From Pelobacter sp. UBA6093 (GTDB lineage Bacteria > Desulfobacterota > Desulfuromonadia > Desulfuromonadales > Syntrophotaleaceae): 64,000 nucleotides of DNA. The position numbers and the translations under genes were made by a program. Below are positions 1-8,134 of the stretch, piece by piece; position 1 is the first letter of the stretch, and the number at the start of each line of letters is the position of its first letter. The DNA is taken from the NCBI GenBank assembly GCA_002435955.1, contig DIWZ01000032.1, positions 202,761 to 266,760 of the forward strand, written 5' to 3'. Under the pieces are notes generated by a model that searched no databases, had not been told where the DNA came from, and saw only the letters and a list, made by a program, of their open reading frames with translations.

Positions 1-1
1 G

Positions 2-589
2 CAGTTGCGCACCGAAGGCCATCGGTTTCTGCCTGCATTCGGGATGGCGGTCATCCTGATCTTTCTGGTCCTTGCCGCGCAGTTCAACAGTTTCCGCGAT
101 CCCTTCGTCATTTTGTTCGGCTCGGTACCGCTGGCCATGTTCGGCGCCATGATCTTTACCTTTTTGAAAATGCCCGATCCCAACGTACCCTTCTGGACCA
201 ACGGTTGGACCACTACGCTTAATATCTATTCCCAGGTCGGGTTGGTCACCCTGGTCGGCCTGGTAGCCAAAAACGGCATTCTCATCGTCGAGTTCGCCAA
301 TCAATTGCAACTGCAGGGGCACGCCAAACAGGAAGCGGTGCGCCAGGCATCCCTAACCCGCCTGCGCCCGATCCTGATGACTTCTGTCGCCACTATCGCC
401 GGCCATTTTCCCCTGACCGTGGTCACCGGCGCCGGCGCCGCCGCGCGTAATTCCATCGGCCTGGTGCTAGTCGGCGGCATGTTCGTCGGCACCCTCTTCA
501 CCCTGTTCATCGTGCCGTCCATCTACATGCTTGTCGCCCGTGATCACGCCAGGGATCTCCAGCGCCGCGCCGCCGTGGCCGAGGTTTGA
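2..589 (+). CDS. RND-family efflux pump inner-membrane subunit, C-terminal fragment (cut by window edge)
   Basis: The 195 visible codons are open from the first bases, so the gene starts outside the window. They carry the end of an AcrB/MexB (HAE-1) type proton-driven exporter. Recognisable are the helix LVLAAQFNSFRDPF with the following VPLAM turn, GLVAKNGILIVEFANQ and RLRPILMTSVATIAGHFPL, in the order found in transmembrane helices 8-12 of the family. The cytoplasmic tail is short and basic. In this family the protein works as a trimer with a periplasmic adaptor and an outer-membrane channel to expel drugs or solvents; those partners would lie upstream, outside the window. The substrate cannot be told from this fragment. 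Confidence 0.93.
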   Translation, partial: QLRTEGHRFLPAFGMAVILIFLVLAAQFNSFRDPFVILFGSVPLAMFGAMIFTFLKMPDPNVPFWTNGWTTTLNIYSQVGLVTLVGLVAKNGILIVEFANQLQLQGHAKQEAVRQASLTRLRPILMTSVATIAGHFPLTVVTGAGAAARNSIGLVLVGGMFVGTLFTLFIVPSIYMLVARDHARDLQRRAAVAEV

Positions 590-722
590 TTTCCCGCTGC
601 GATGCATGATTGCGGCCCCGGAAAAACCTTCAGATAAACGGAATTTTTTCTTTACAGCCACTGCTCGACTTGCAATAATCGACGTTAATTTTTGTCAACG
701 ATTTTTAAATCAGGGGGGGCGG

Positions 723-1871
723 ATGAAATGCCCAAAATGCGGATTTGAGCAGGAAACCGCCGATGCATGCCGGGCCTGCGGCATCATCTTCGCCAAATAC
801 GCCGTGCACCAGCAGCGACTGCAACAGCGTGCGGCTCAACCTGACACGGCTCCCTCACCCAAAGGGATACGCAACGGAGTGCTTATTGCCTGCGCCGTAG
901 TTATCGGCCTGCTGGCCGGCAAGGCTCTATGGGGTGAAAAATCACAAATCAGGCAGATCAATGCCCCGCCGGCCATGGCCGACCACCTCTCCCGCCCAAT
1001 GCCCACTGCCTATGAAGTACCGGCAGCCCGTTCCGAATCACCCGCCGCCGCTACGCCAGCGACACATTCCAACAACCAGCCCATTCTCGACAACCCCATC
1101 GAAACGGCTCGCAATGCTACGGTACTGGTCAAAACACCCTGGGGAAGCGGTGCCGGGTTTTTTGTCGATGATCGGGGACACATTGTCACCAATCGGCATG
1201 TGGTGGAGTTTGATAAAGACGCGCTTGCTAAACTTCGCGAACGCATGGAAACCTTGTACAACGCTTTATCCCGGGAGAAAAAATATTTGACTGAGTTGGA
1301 AGGTCGCATTGACAAGCTCCCCTCCGGGAACCAGCGAAACCTGGCGCGCAGCGATTTCGCCCGCAGGAAAGCGGAATACCAGAAGTATCAAAACATCTAC
1401 GAGGAACTCGAAAGTCAAAAACGCAAAGTTCAGTATTACAGCCCCCATTCGGATCTTCAGATCAGCACGGTTGACGGGCAAACCTACGGCATTTCGGAAA
1501 TTTTGTTAAGCGAGGACTTCGATCTGGCGCTCTTATCTCTCAAAGGCCGCGCGACCGCGTCCTTGCAGCCGTTGAAGCCGCATTTCGACATGCTGCAACA
1601 GGGGGAAAAGGTTTATACCGTCGGCAACCCCTCCGGTTTCCGACATACGGTCACCGCTGGGATCATATCCGGTTATCGTGACTATCGATCAGGCACCGTG
1701 ATTCAAACCGACGCCCCGATTAATCCGGGCAATAGCGGCGGGCCACTCATCGATCAGCAAGGCCGTGTCCTCGGCGTAAATACCATGATCCTGAAAAATA
1801 CCCAGGGAATAGGTTTCGCTATTGCCATCCAGCATGTTTGGGACGAATTTTCCGCCAACATTTCCGAGTGA
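723..1871 (+). CDS. membrane-anchored trypsin-like (HtrA-type) serine protease with N-terminal zinc ribbon and coiled-coil insert
   Basis: A 382-residue protein. I choose the ATG at 723 because a purine-rich AGGGGGGG lies just before it and a CxxC zinc ribbon (C3, C6, C16, C19) starts directly after. One membrane helix follows at about residues 52-70, so the catalytic part is probably periplasmic. The chymotrypsin-fold triad is visible: H159 in TNRHVV, D267 in DFDLALL and S338 in NPGNSGGPL. Between His and Asp sits an unusually long, charged, probably coiled-coil insertion of about 75 residues (roughly 165-240). No PDZ domain follows the protease domain, unlike DegP/DegS. By analogy it is an envelope stress or processing protease; the substrate is unknown. 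It is a stand-alone gene after the RND gene. Confidence 0.85.
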   Translation: MKCPKCGFEQETADACRACGIIFAKYAVHQQRLQQRAAQPDTAPSPKGIRNGVLIACAVVIGLLAGKALWGEKSQIRQINAPPAMADHLSRPMPTAYEVPAARSESPAAATPATHSNNQPILDNPIETARNATVLVKTPWGSGAGFFVDDRGHIVTNRHVVEFDKDALAKLRERMETLYNALSREKKYLTELEGRIDKLPSGNQRNLARSDFARRKAEYQKYQNIYEELESQKRKVQYYSPHSDLQISTVDGQTYGISEILLSEDFDLALLSLKGRATASLQPLKPHFDMLQQGEKVYTVGNPSGFRHTVTAGIISGYRDYRSGTVIQTDAPINPGNSGGPLIDQQGRVLGVNTMILKNTQGIGFAIAIQHVWDEFSANISE

Positions 1872-2059
1872 GCATCCGCAGGGGATCTGTTCCTGGGTTG
1901 CCCTTCTCTCATCCCTTCTCGCCCTTTTCCAAACGAAAAAAAACAGGCTCCACGCCACCCTCTCTCCAAATATTATCCGTTTTGGAAAGAGGGTACGGGA
2001 AAACCTGTTCGACTATCGGCAAGTAACCGGGATAAGCTCAGGGGGAATTGTCCCCAGGA

Positions 2060-2254
2060 TTAATGAGGGATCGTACTGCTTGTTTCACATATCTGCGGAA
2101 GCCAGGCATCTCTCTTCCCATCCAGGTCGACATAAAATCTGTCGGTGATGCAATACAGCACACGCCCCGTTTTATGATCGATGGCATTTTCCACAAATAC
2201 TTCCGCCCCGTGTTCTACATTACGACAGCATTTTTCAAAATCGCTCTTATTCAT
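2060..2254 (-). CDS. small hypothetical protein
   Basis: A 64-residue acidic, soluble protein. The start is the ATG at 2254, which has a good ribosome site (AAAGGAGGAGC) a few bases upstream; longer in-frame versions lack one. It has three cysteines (CC near residue 9, single ones later) and the segment HKTGRVLYCITDRFYVDLDG, but I recognise no domain. It is a monocistronic gene on the strand opposite to both neighbours. The clear start signal is the main support. Function unknown. Confidence 0.6.
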   Translation of the reverse strand: MNKSDFEKCCRNVEHGAEVFVENAIDHKTGRVLYCITDRFYVDLDGKRDAWLPQICETSSTIPH

Positions 2255-2585
2255 AGTGCTCCTCCTTTCCAGGGGAAACTGTCGCTGTCTCTTTTTTTGG
2301 TAACATGAATTTCCAAAAATCGTCAATCCCAAATTTGATGGCGTCGCAAACTCGATTGGTCATGCTCGACAGGATCACTCGGGCATGACTTTTTGCGAAA
2401 GCATTAAATGTGATTCTTTCGATTATGGCCAACCGATGGAGCCACCGACGTACTCGAGGAAAAATGAATCCGGCTGTGGTTTGCTGACTGAAATATGCGG
2501 CCAACGCTTTGACTTGCCCTGTCTTGCGGCTAGAATTCTAAGGTCCTGATTTGACGGAGACTCACAGCAGCCTGGAGTTTAAGTT
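2255..2585. other. intergenic stretch with degenerate palindromic repeat
   Basis: About 330 bases between the small minus-strand gene and the GGDEF gene. It contains the family-3 repeat at 2335-2402 (see there). The minus-strand open frame across 2247-2504 has no start signal and runs through that repeat, so I do not call it. Confidence 0.5.
2335..2402. repeat. palindromic repeat family 3, degenerate copy
   Basis: The left arm TTGATGGCGTCGCAAA (2335-2350) is repeated exactly at 15171-15186. About 35 bases on, GACTTTTTGCGAAAGCATTAAA looks like a decayed reverse complement of the same arm, giving an imperfect hairpin. It is non-coding as far as I can see. Confidence 0.45.
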
Positions 2586-4193
2586 TTGAAGAACCCCCTA
2601 CCAGAAAATCTCAGCGAAATTTTACGCTTCAAAAAACGGATTTCAGCAAAAAACCGTCAACTGCTCATGCTGAAACACCTTTCTTTGATGCTATCAGAAA
2701 CAAAGGACGAGGAAACCTTTGTTCACAAGGCGATTCCGTTTATCAAAAAGGCCCTTGAAATAAAAGGCAACTTCATCATCTACATCGAAATAGACGAAAA
2801 ACCGAAGTCCGCAATAGGATTGGATGCAGTCACGCTAAAAGACCTTTACGCGAATATCAAAGAGCTGATCACCCCCGAAGATTCCCCGGTTGTGGTGGAC
2901 CTGGCTTCGGAGGAAGCCGGCGACCCGCTGGGATTTTATATCAAGCAGGGATATTCAAAATGCATCATTTCTTCGGTTTATGAAAAAGACAAAACGATAG
3001 GTTTTCTGGCCATCCCGCAAAAACCGGACTATATCCTGCAGGAGGATGAAAGCCTGTTTATCAGTCATTTGGGCGAAATCATTGGGATATTTTTCTCCTA
3101 TATCATTCTCAAACGGAATCTACAGGATACGAAAACTCAGCTCGAAAACCAGGTTCATGATCTCCAGGCAATATATTCGGTATCCAAGACCCTTGGTGGG
3201 CATTTAGATACAAACGTTATCCTGAATAACGCTTTGGATACGCTGTTATCGCAAGATATCCTGAATATCGAAGCCAAAGGTGGAATATTTCTGCTTAACG
3301 AAGAAACCTCCAAGCTTGAGATGATTTGTCACAGAAATCTCGGAGATCTTATCCTCACGGAAAAAACCATCGAGTTGGGTTATTGCCTTTGCGGTCGGGC
3401 CGCGCAAACCGGCGAAATCATAACGTCATTAAACTGTTTTTCCGACAAACGGCATGACACCCGATTCGAAGCGATGACCCTTCACGGGCATATTATCATT
3501 CCCCTGAAAACGGAGAATGGAATCCTGGGGGTATTGTTTCTCTATTTGCCGGGCAACGTCGAGCCTACAGAAAACCAGATCAATTTGCTCACCGCCATCG
3601 CCAATCAACTCAGTATTGCCCTCGAAAATGCACGGCTTTACGAAAAAGTTCATCATCTTTCAGTCCACGACCCCCTGACCAACTTATATAATAAAAAAAG
3701 GCTGTTCGACCGCCTCGACGAGGAAATCCGTCGCTCTGAGCGCTCGAACAAGCCTTTCTCAATAGCCATGATCGATATCGATAATTTTAAAAACATCAAC
3801 GATATTTACGGCCATATGGCAGGCGACCTAATTTTGAAGGAATTTTCAAACCTCCTGAAAAACAATGTACGAAAAATCGATACGGTAGCCCGGTTTGGGG
3901 GGGATGAGTTCTCAATCCTGCTACCTGACACACCGATGGAGAGTAGCGTTACCTTGATGGAAAGGCTGCGATTATCCGTCGAAAGTTATGCGTTCCCCAT
4001 CGATGAGCAGGGAAATACCATTTCATTGACGATGAGCACCGGAGTTTCTACCCGATATCCCGCAGACTGCATGGACAAATCGGCAATTCTCATAGCAGCC
4101 GATAACACGTTATATCAGGCAAAAAAGAACGGCAGGAACCAAGTTTGTCATTCATACGCATCCGAGCATCTTCCACTTGGTCAGAAAGACTAG
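2586..4193 (+). CDS. GAF-GAF-GGDEF diguanylate cyclase
   Basis: A 535-residue soluble protein starting at TTG with a GGAG just upstream. Two GAF-like sensory domains (about residues 25-175 and 190-350) are joined by a short coiled region. A GGDEF domain (about 360-525) follows and should make cyclic di-GMP from two GTP. The active site reads GGDEF near residue 438. It is preceded at the correct five-residue spacing by RKID, a full RxxD inhibitory site, so product feedback is expected. There is no membrane helix or receiver domain, so the input is a cytosolic signal sensed by the GAFs; the ligand is unknown. The stop codon lies inside the left arm of a family-1 palindromic repeat. Confidence 0.93.
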   Translation: MKNPLPENLSEILRFKKRISAKNRQLLMLKHLSLMLSETKDEETFVHKAIPFIKKALEIKGNFIIYIEIDEKPKSAIGLDAVTLKDLYANIKELITPEDSPVVVDLASEEAGDPLGFYIKQGYSKCIISSVYEKDKTIGFLAIPQKPDYILQEDESLFISHLGEIIGIFFSYIILKRNLQDTKTQLENQVHDLQAIYSVSKTLGGHLDTNVILNNALDTLLSQDILNIEAKGGIFLLNEETSKLEMICHRNLGDLILTEKTIELGYCLCGRAAQTGEIITSLNCFSDKRHDTRFEAMTLHGHIIIPLKTENGILGVLFLYLPGNVEPTENQINLLTAIANQLSIALENARLYEKVHHLSVHDPLTNLYNKKRLFDRLDEEIRRSERSNKPFSIAMIDIDNFKNINDIYGHMAGDLILKEFSNLLKNNVRKIDTVARFGGDEFSILLPDTPMESSVTLMERLRLSVESYAFPIDEQGNTISLTMSTGVSTRYPADCMDKSAILIAADNTLYQAKKNGRNQVCHSYASEHLPLGQKD

Positions 4194-4257
4194 GCGTCTA
4201 TCGGACTATCCGGGCCGAATTTGCAGCCGGCGCATGGATAGTCCGACAGCCTCCTAG
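4190..4257 (+). repeat. palindromic repeat family 1, copy A
   Basis: A 68-bp near-perfect inverted repeat. The right arm (GGATAGTCCGACAGCCTCCTAG) mirrors the left arm with a one-base deletion and two substitutions. The central loop contains GGGCCGAATTTGCAGCCGG. It starts one base before the stop codon of the diguanylate cyclase and may serve as its transcript terminator. It has the same orientation as the copy at 49517. Confidence 0.85.
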
Positions 4258-4260
4258 ATA

Positions 4261-4291
4261 GGGAAAAAGGGCCGTTTCCGGATGAAAACTG
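4261..4291 (-). repeat. half-element of palindromic repeat family 2
   Basis: GGGAAAAAGGGCCGTTTCCG followed by GATGAAAAC matches, in reverse, the left half of the complete element at 53219-53300. It lies directly after copy A of family 1 and just beyond the ferredoxin stop codon. Confidence 0.45.
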
Positions 4292-4292
4292 G

Positions 4293-4469
4293 TTACTCTT
4301 CGAGCGAAATGGCACTGTTGGGGCAAGCAGGGATGCAAATACCGTCAAGGTCACATTTTTCATGATCGATGACAGCTTTGCCATCCTGCAGGGTAATGGC
4401 ACCCACCGGGCAGGCTCTAACGCAAAGACCTTCGCCGGTACAAAGATTTAGATCGACGATAATTTTCAT
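4293..4469 (-). CDS. small bicluster-type ferredoxin with acidic residues replacing the second Cys of both motifs
   Basis: A 58-residue protein. The ATG at 4469 follows a GGAGTG and gives the usual compact ferredoxin; longer versions lack support. The fold is the 2x[4Fe-4S] ferredoxin duplication, but each CxxCxxCxxxCP motif lacks its second cysteine: C10-E13-C16-C20-P and C39-D42-C45-C49-P. Asp at this position is known in Pyrococcus furiosus ferredoxin and Desulfovibrio africanus ferredoxin III, where it gives a labile cluster that interconverts between [3Fe-4S] and [4Fe-4S]. Having it in both motifs is unusual. The likely role is a low-potential electron carrier, partner unknown. The gene sits alone between two oppositely oriented family-1 repeats. 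Confidence 0.85.
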   Translation of the reverse strand: MKIIVDLNLCTGEGLCVRACPVGAITLQDGKAVIDHEKCDLDGICIPACPNSAISLEE

Positions 4470-4529
4470 GACAGCACTCCGTTTCCTGAAAATAATGATC
4501 ATCGTAGAAGATGTCGTACATACCGTCAA

Positions 4530-4780
4530 TGGGTATTGCAGAGAATCCTTTCCCGAGATACCTTGACGGGACGTTTTCGCCCCGCCCCCCGCTTCATCCG
4601 TGGCGCCTTCCGGTTTGAACCTGCAGGCCTGAACCGGCGCTCCCTTCGAAGAGCACCACCCTGTTAAAACTGCCTCCAGCCTGTAGCCCCTTCCAATTCC
4701 TGATTGCCAAATCGCACCGCAATGCGTATGTTTTCCTCTTCGAGAAACTATCCGGATTTAGGGATTGCAGAAAATTTCTG
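4530..4780. other. non-coding stretch
   Basis: About 250 bases upstream of the minus-strand ferredoxin gene. It presumably holds that gene's promoter; I see no convincing gene. Confidence 0.4.
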
Positions 4781-4849
4781 CCAGGAGGCTGTCGGACTAT
4801 CCATGCGCCTGCTGCAAATTCGGCCCGTATAGTCCGACAGCCTCCCAGG
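4781..4849 (-). repeat. palindromic repeat family 1, copy B (inverted)
   Basis: A 69-bp inverted repeat whose outer arms GGAGGCTGTCGGACTAT and ATAGTCCGACAGCCTCC are perfectly complementary. The loop is the reverse complement of the copy A loop, so this copy lies in the opposite orientation. Its right end (CAGGA) supplies part of the ribosome binding site of the glycosyltransferase gene starting at 4859. Confidence 0.9.
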
Positions 4850-4858
4850 AGATTAATC

Positions 4859-5887
4859 GTGCGCATCTTGACAGTCACCCCGGCCCAACCACGCACGACA
4901 GGTAACTGGGTATCGGCACTTCGCCAACAGAAAGGTCTGGAAGCCCTCGGCCACCACGTCCATATTGCCGAAGCCGGGGAATCCATCCAGGATCTGGAAA
5001 ATGAAACGGAAGACTTCGTACCCGATGTTGTGAACGTACTGCATGCCTATCGCTGTGGCCGGCAGTGGCTGGCGTGCAGACAGTCCGATCGCATCCCCCT
5101 GGTCGTCACCCTGACAGGCACTGACGTCAATCACGGGCTTGCGAATCCGGAACAAGGACCAACCATCCTGACTGTCCTTGAACGGGCCGAAGCGATCATT
5201 ACCATTAACGCCTTGACCACTACGGAATTACAAAGGGATTACCCCGGACTGGCTTCGCGCCTGCATCATGTACCGCCGGCTCTGGATTGCGGTCACGCCC
5301 CGCATGCCCTGCGCCATGGACTCGGTATTCAACGGGAATGCGTGCTGTTCCTGCATCCGGCGGGGATTCGCCCCGTCAAAGCGAATCTGGAACTGCTGGA
5401 GATGTTTGAACCGGTTGCCGCTGCACATTCACCGTGCCGGCTGGTATTTTGCGGTCCCATACTTGATATTGATTATGGACACCGCTTTTTGCAGGGCGTT
5501 AAGAGTCGTCCATGGGCACGTTATGCGGGAGAGATCCCCGTAATCGCCATGCCCGCCGCCATGCAGGAAGCCGACGTAGTGCTCAACAACTCGGTCAGCG
5601 AGGGCTTTTCCAACGCCCTGCATGAAGCGGCCTGGCTTGGAACACCTGTATTGGCCAGGAATATTCCCGGCAACATGGTTGCTTTTGAATCAGGCCGGCA
5701 GGGTTTGTTGTATGACACGCCGCACAGTTTTGTTCAACAGGCCATCACCCTGGCGCGTGACCCGGAGTTGCGCCGCCGGCTTTCGCAACCGAAGCGCAGG
5801 GTTCGCTCACTGATGGAAGAAGCGCTTCAACTCGAAAAAATTTTCTTGGCACTATCAATGCACTGCGCGGTTGGTCCTGGCTTTTAA
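4859..5887 (+). CDS. GT4-family glycosyltransferase, SenB-like
   Basis: A 342-residue soluble GT-B enzyme starting at GTG, preceded by AGGAGATTA. The N-terminal Rossmann part opens with MRILTVTPAQP and contains VLHAYRC and the strand VTLTGTDVN. The C-terminal donor-binding half has HPAGIRPVKAN, CGPILD and the family's acidic motif in NNSVSEGFSNALHEAAWLG. The pattern 'VTPA...LHA...LTGTD' resembles the TIGR04348 group that includes selenosugar synthase SenB. No senA or selD lies beside it, so selenium use is only a possibility; a general sugar transferase is the safe reading. The gene overlaps the converging MATE gene by four bases. Confidence 0.8.
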   Translation: MRILTVTPAQPRTTGNWVSALRQQKGLEALGHHVHIAEAGESIQDLENETEDFVPDVVNVLHAYRCGRQWLACRQSDRIPLVVTLTGTDVNHGLANPEQGPTILTVLERAEAIITINALTTTELQRDYPGLASRLHHVPPALDCGHAPHALRHGLGIQRECVLFLHPAGIRPVKANLELLEMFEPVAAAHSPCRLVFCGPILDIDYGHRFLQGVKSRPWARYAGEIPVIAMPAAMQEADVVLNNSVSEGFSNALHEAAWLGTPVLARNIPGNMVAFESGRQGLLYDTPHSFVQQAITLARDPELRRRLSQPKRRVRSLMEEALQLEKIFLALSMHCAVGPGF

Positions 5888-7272
5888 TTCCGCTCGTTTG
5901 GCTGCTGTCTGCGTTGAACCCGATGTAACCGTACGCCCAGCAATACAGCCGAAACACTCAGTCCGACAATAAGGCTTATCCAGAACCCTGTCGCTCCCAT
6001 GGGATGGCCCCAAACAGAGGTCAGCGCAAGACTGTAGCCAAGAGGCATCGCAATCCCCCAGAAAGCGATCAGAATCAACAGCAGAGGCATGCGGGTATCC
6101 TTATAGCCCCGCAGGGCCGCCACAGCACTGACCTGATACGCATCGGACACCTGATAAAGCGCGTTGAGATAGAGCAGCCCAACGGCAATGGCAACCACTT
6201 GGCTGTCATTGGTATAGAGGCTGGCGATCTGTTCGGCAAAGAGCATAGTGAGACAGGCTGTCAAAACTGCAACCAGAGAATTAACCACCAGGCCTACCTG
6301 GCTTACGCGATGGGCCTGATCGAAACGCTTGCTACCGACCGCATGCCCCACACGAATGGTTATGGCGCTGGCAATACTCAAAGGGACCATAAACACCGTG
6401 GCGGAATAATTAAGGGTAATCTGATGTGAAGCGACAACCAGCGCCCCCAGAGGCGCGAGAAACAGGGCAATCAATGCAAAGACACTCGATTCGACCAGCA
6501 AAGAACACCCGATAGGCCAGCCGAGCCTGAGAATTTGCATGGCGCCTTCCTGTCCGCAGGGCCGGCCGAAATCAAAACAATGTGTGGCGGCATAAGTCCT
6601 GCCTCGCAAAATAGTCATCACCATGCAGCCACACATGAACCATAGAGTAATTGCCGAAGCCCAGCCGCATCCGACGCCGCCAAGGGCGGGAAATCCAAGC
6701 TTGCCATGGATTAAAACATAATTGGCGGCAACATTGACCGGCAAGCTGGCCACCCCGATGAGCATACTGGGACGCACCAACCCCAATCCTTCACTGAGAT
6801 TGCGCAGCAGAAAAAAGACAGCCGCGGCCGGCAGTCCCCAGGCGATAGCCTTAAGGTAACGTGAGGCAATCAAAGAGACCTCGGGCACAACCTCCATCAT
6901 GGTAAAGACCGTGTCGGCATGCCCCAGCAGCAGCATAGCCACCACCACCATCGGCAAAGCTACCAGTGTACCGCGTCGCACCAAAGGCCCGGTTTCGGCG
7001 GTATGTCCCGAGCCGTGCAGTTGCGCAACCATCGGTGTGATCGCCAGCAAAACTCCGTAAAGAAACAGAGAAACAGGAATCCACAGACTGCCCCCGACAG
7101 CCACCCCGGCAAGATCGGTAGCACTCACCCGGCCGGCCATCACCGTATCGGTAAAAGCAAGAGCCTGTTGCGCCAGATGAGCCGTCAAGATAGGGCCTGC
7201 GAGCAGCATCAGGGCGCGCCCTTCAATTTTCAAACGTTGAAAACGCGCAAAGTCCAAAGAAAAAAACGGCAT
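5884..7272 (-). CDS. MATE-family multidrug/Na+ exporter (NorM-like)
   Basis: A 462-residue integral inner-membrane protein with about twelve hydrophobic helices. Typical MATE signatures appear in both halves: GPILTAHLAQQALAFTDTVM and DLAGVAVGGSLWIPV in helix 1-2, AAAVFFLLRNLSEGLGL mid-protein, and ASAITIRVGHAVGS in the second half. The length is normal for NorM. Members export cationic drugs or metabolites in exchange for Na+ or H+. The gene converges on the glycosyltransferase gene with a four-base stop-stop overlap, and nothing shares its operon. The substrate cannot be deduced. Confidence 0.95.
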   Translation of the reverse strand: MPFFSLDFARFQRLKIEGRALMLLAGPILTAHLAQQALAFTDTVMAGRVSATDLAGVAVGGSLWIPVSLFLYGVLLAITPMVAQLHGSGHTAETGPLVRRGTLVALPMVVVAMLLLGHADTVFTMMEVVPEVSLIASRYLKAIAWGLPAAAVFFLLRNLSEGLGLVRPSMLIGVASLPVNVAANYVLIHGKLGFPALGGVGCGWASAITLWFMCGCMVMTILRGRTYAATHCFDFGRPCGQEGAMQILRLGWPIGCSLLVESSVFALIALFLAPLGALVVASHQITLNYSATVFMVPLSIASAITIRVGHAVGSKRFDQAHRVSQVGLVVNSLVAVLTACLTMLFAEQIASLYTNDSQVVAIAVGLLYLNALYQVSDAYQVSAVAALRGYKDTRMPLLLILIAFWGIAMPLGYSLALTSVWGHPMGATGFWISLIVGLSVSAVLLGVRLHRVQRRQQPNERN

Positions 7273-7642
7273 ATATCCTCAATAACCAAAGGTTTTCTGT
7301 CGCAAAGCCCTCCTGCGTCAGCAACCCAGGTCAATACTTGTCTATCGGAGAACCAGCCCAAAAGGCAGAAACTGCCTGCAACCTGTTAACAAATCTTACC
7401 GGGATGGTTAAAAAACGAAGACTACACGAGATCGCGCATGGCAGATATGTTTTTTATCGGCTTTCAGGCCAGGGCAGTTCTTCGTGGGAATGTGTTGTAA
7501 TATCGTTAAACAACGCAAGAAACATAGCTGAAACCAACAGAATACAGGGACGAGGGCCATGGGCGCAGCGACATAGCACTTTATTGCAGCAAACCAGGAA
7601 AACGACTGAAAAAGGGATGTGCAGGAGGGGGGATTATGCGTG
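7273..7642. other. 370 bases without a supported gene
   Basis: This is upstream of the MATE gene and should hold its promoter. A plus-strand frame (7338-7676) has no ribosome site, no recognisable motif and runs into the ferredoxin gene, so I leave it out. Confidence 0.4.
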
Positions 7643-7927
7643 TCAACAACAGAGATCGTTTACAATTTTTCGATAACAGGGGAAATTTTTACTTAATTTT
7701 CCGGTTATTTCGTTCTTGCAGACACTATAAACACTGATTGCCAGGTCTGGACATATACTTGCACAGAATGCACAACCAGCACAGTTGCCTTCCTCAGCGA
7801 AAACAGCGACGGGAAGATGTTCGTCATTTTCTGCTCTACTTAGGACAAGCAAGTTCCTTGGGCATGAAATAGTACAAAGCCCGCAGCCTTTACACTTGGA
7901 ACGATCTATTTCGATATGAGCAAACAT
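7643..7927 (-). CDS. 2x[4Fe-4S] ferredoxin-like protein with Cys-rich tail
   Basis: A 94-residue protein with two complete CxxCxxCxxxCP motifs, beginning at C12 (CKGCGLCTISCP) and near residue 49 (CAGCAFCASICP). It resembles the delta subunit of 2-oxoacid:ferredoxin oxidoreductases, but no alpha, beta or gamma subunit genes lie nearby. It may therefore be a free ferredoxin or an orphan subunit. The last 25 residues add five further codons for Cys or basic residues, including a terminal CC. The gene is monocistronic in an AT-rich stretch between the MATE and GGDEF genes. Confidence 0.85.
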   Translation of the reverse strand: MFAHIEIDRSKCKGCGLCTISCPRNLLVLSRAENDEHLPVAVFAEEGNCAGCAFCASICPDLAISVYSVCKNEITGKLSKNFPCYRKIVNDLCC

Positions 7928-8134
7928 TGATTTGTCCTGGCCAAAATTAGTTTATGCGCAATCTTCTCAAACCTACCAAGCATTTTAACTTGAGTCAACA
8001 TTTTACATAATTACGAGATATCTCAATAAAACTCAAATATAGTAATTACATAACTACTGTAAATTCCAGGCATGGATGAATTTGCAATCTACAATATTCA
8101 CAAGAACCTTCCTCGCAAAACTCATGAAACACTA

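Noticed and set aside
4190..4849. Ferredoxin unit as a true composite transposon
   Set aside because: The flanking repeats carry no transposase and no target duplication is visible; kept only as an observation.
7338..7676. 112-codon plus-strand open frame
   Set aside because: No ribosome site and it overlaps the ferredoxin gene on the other strand.
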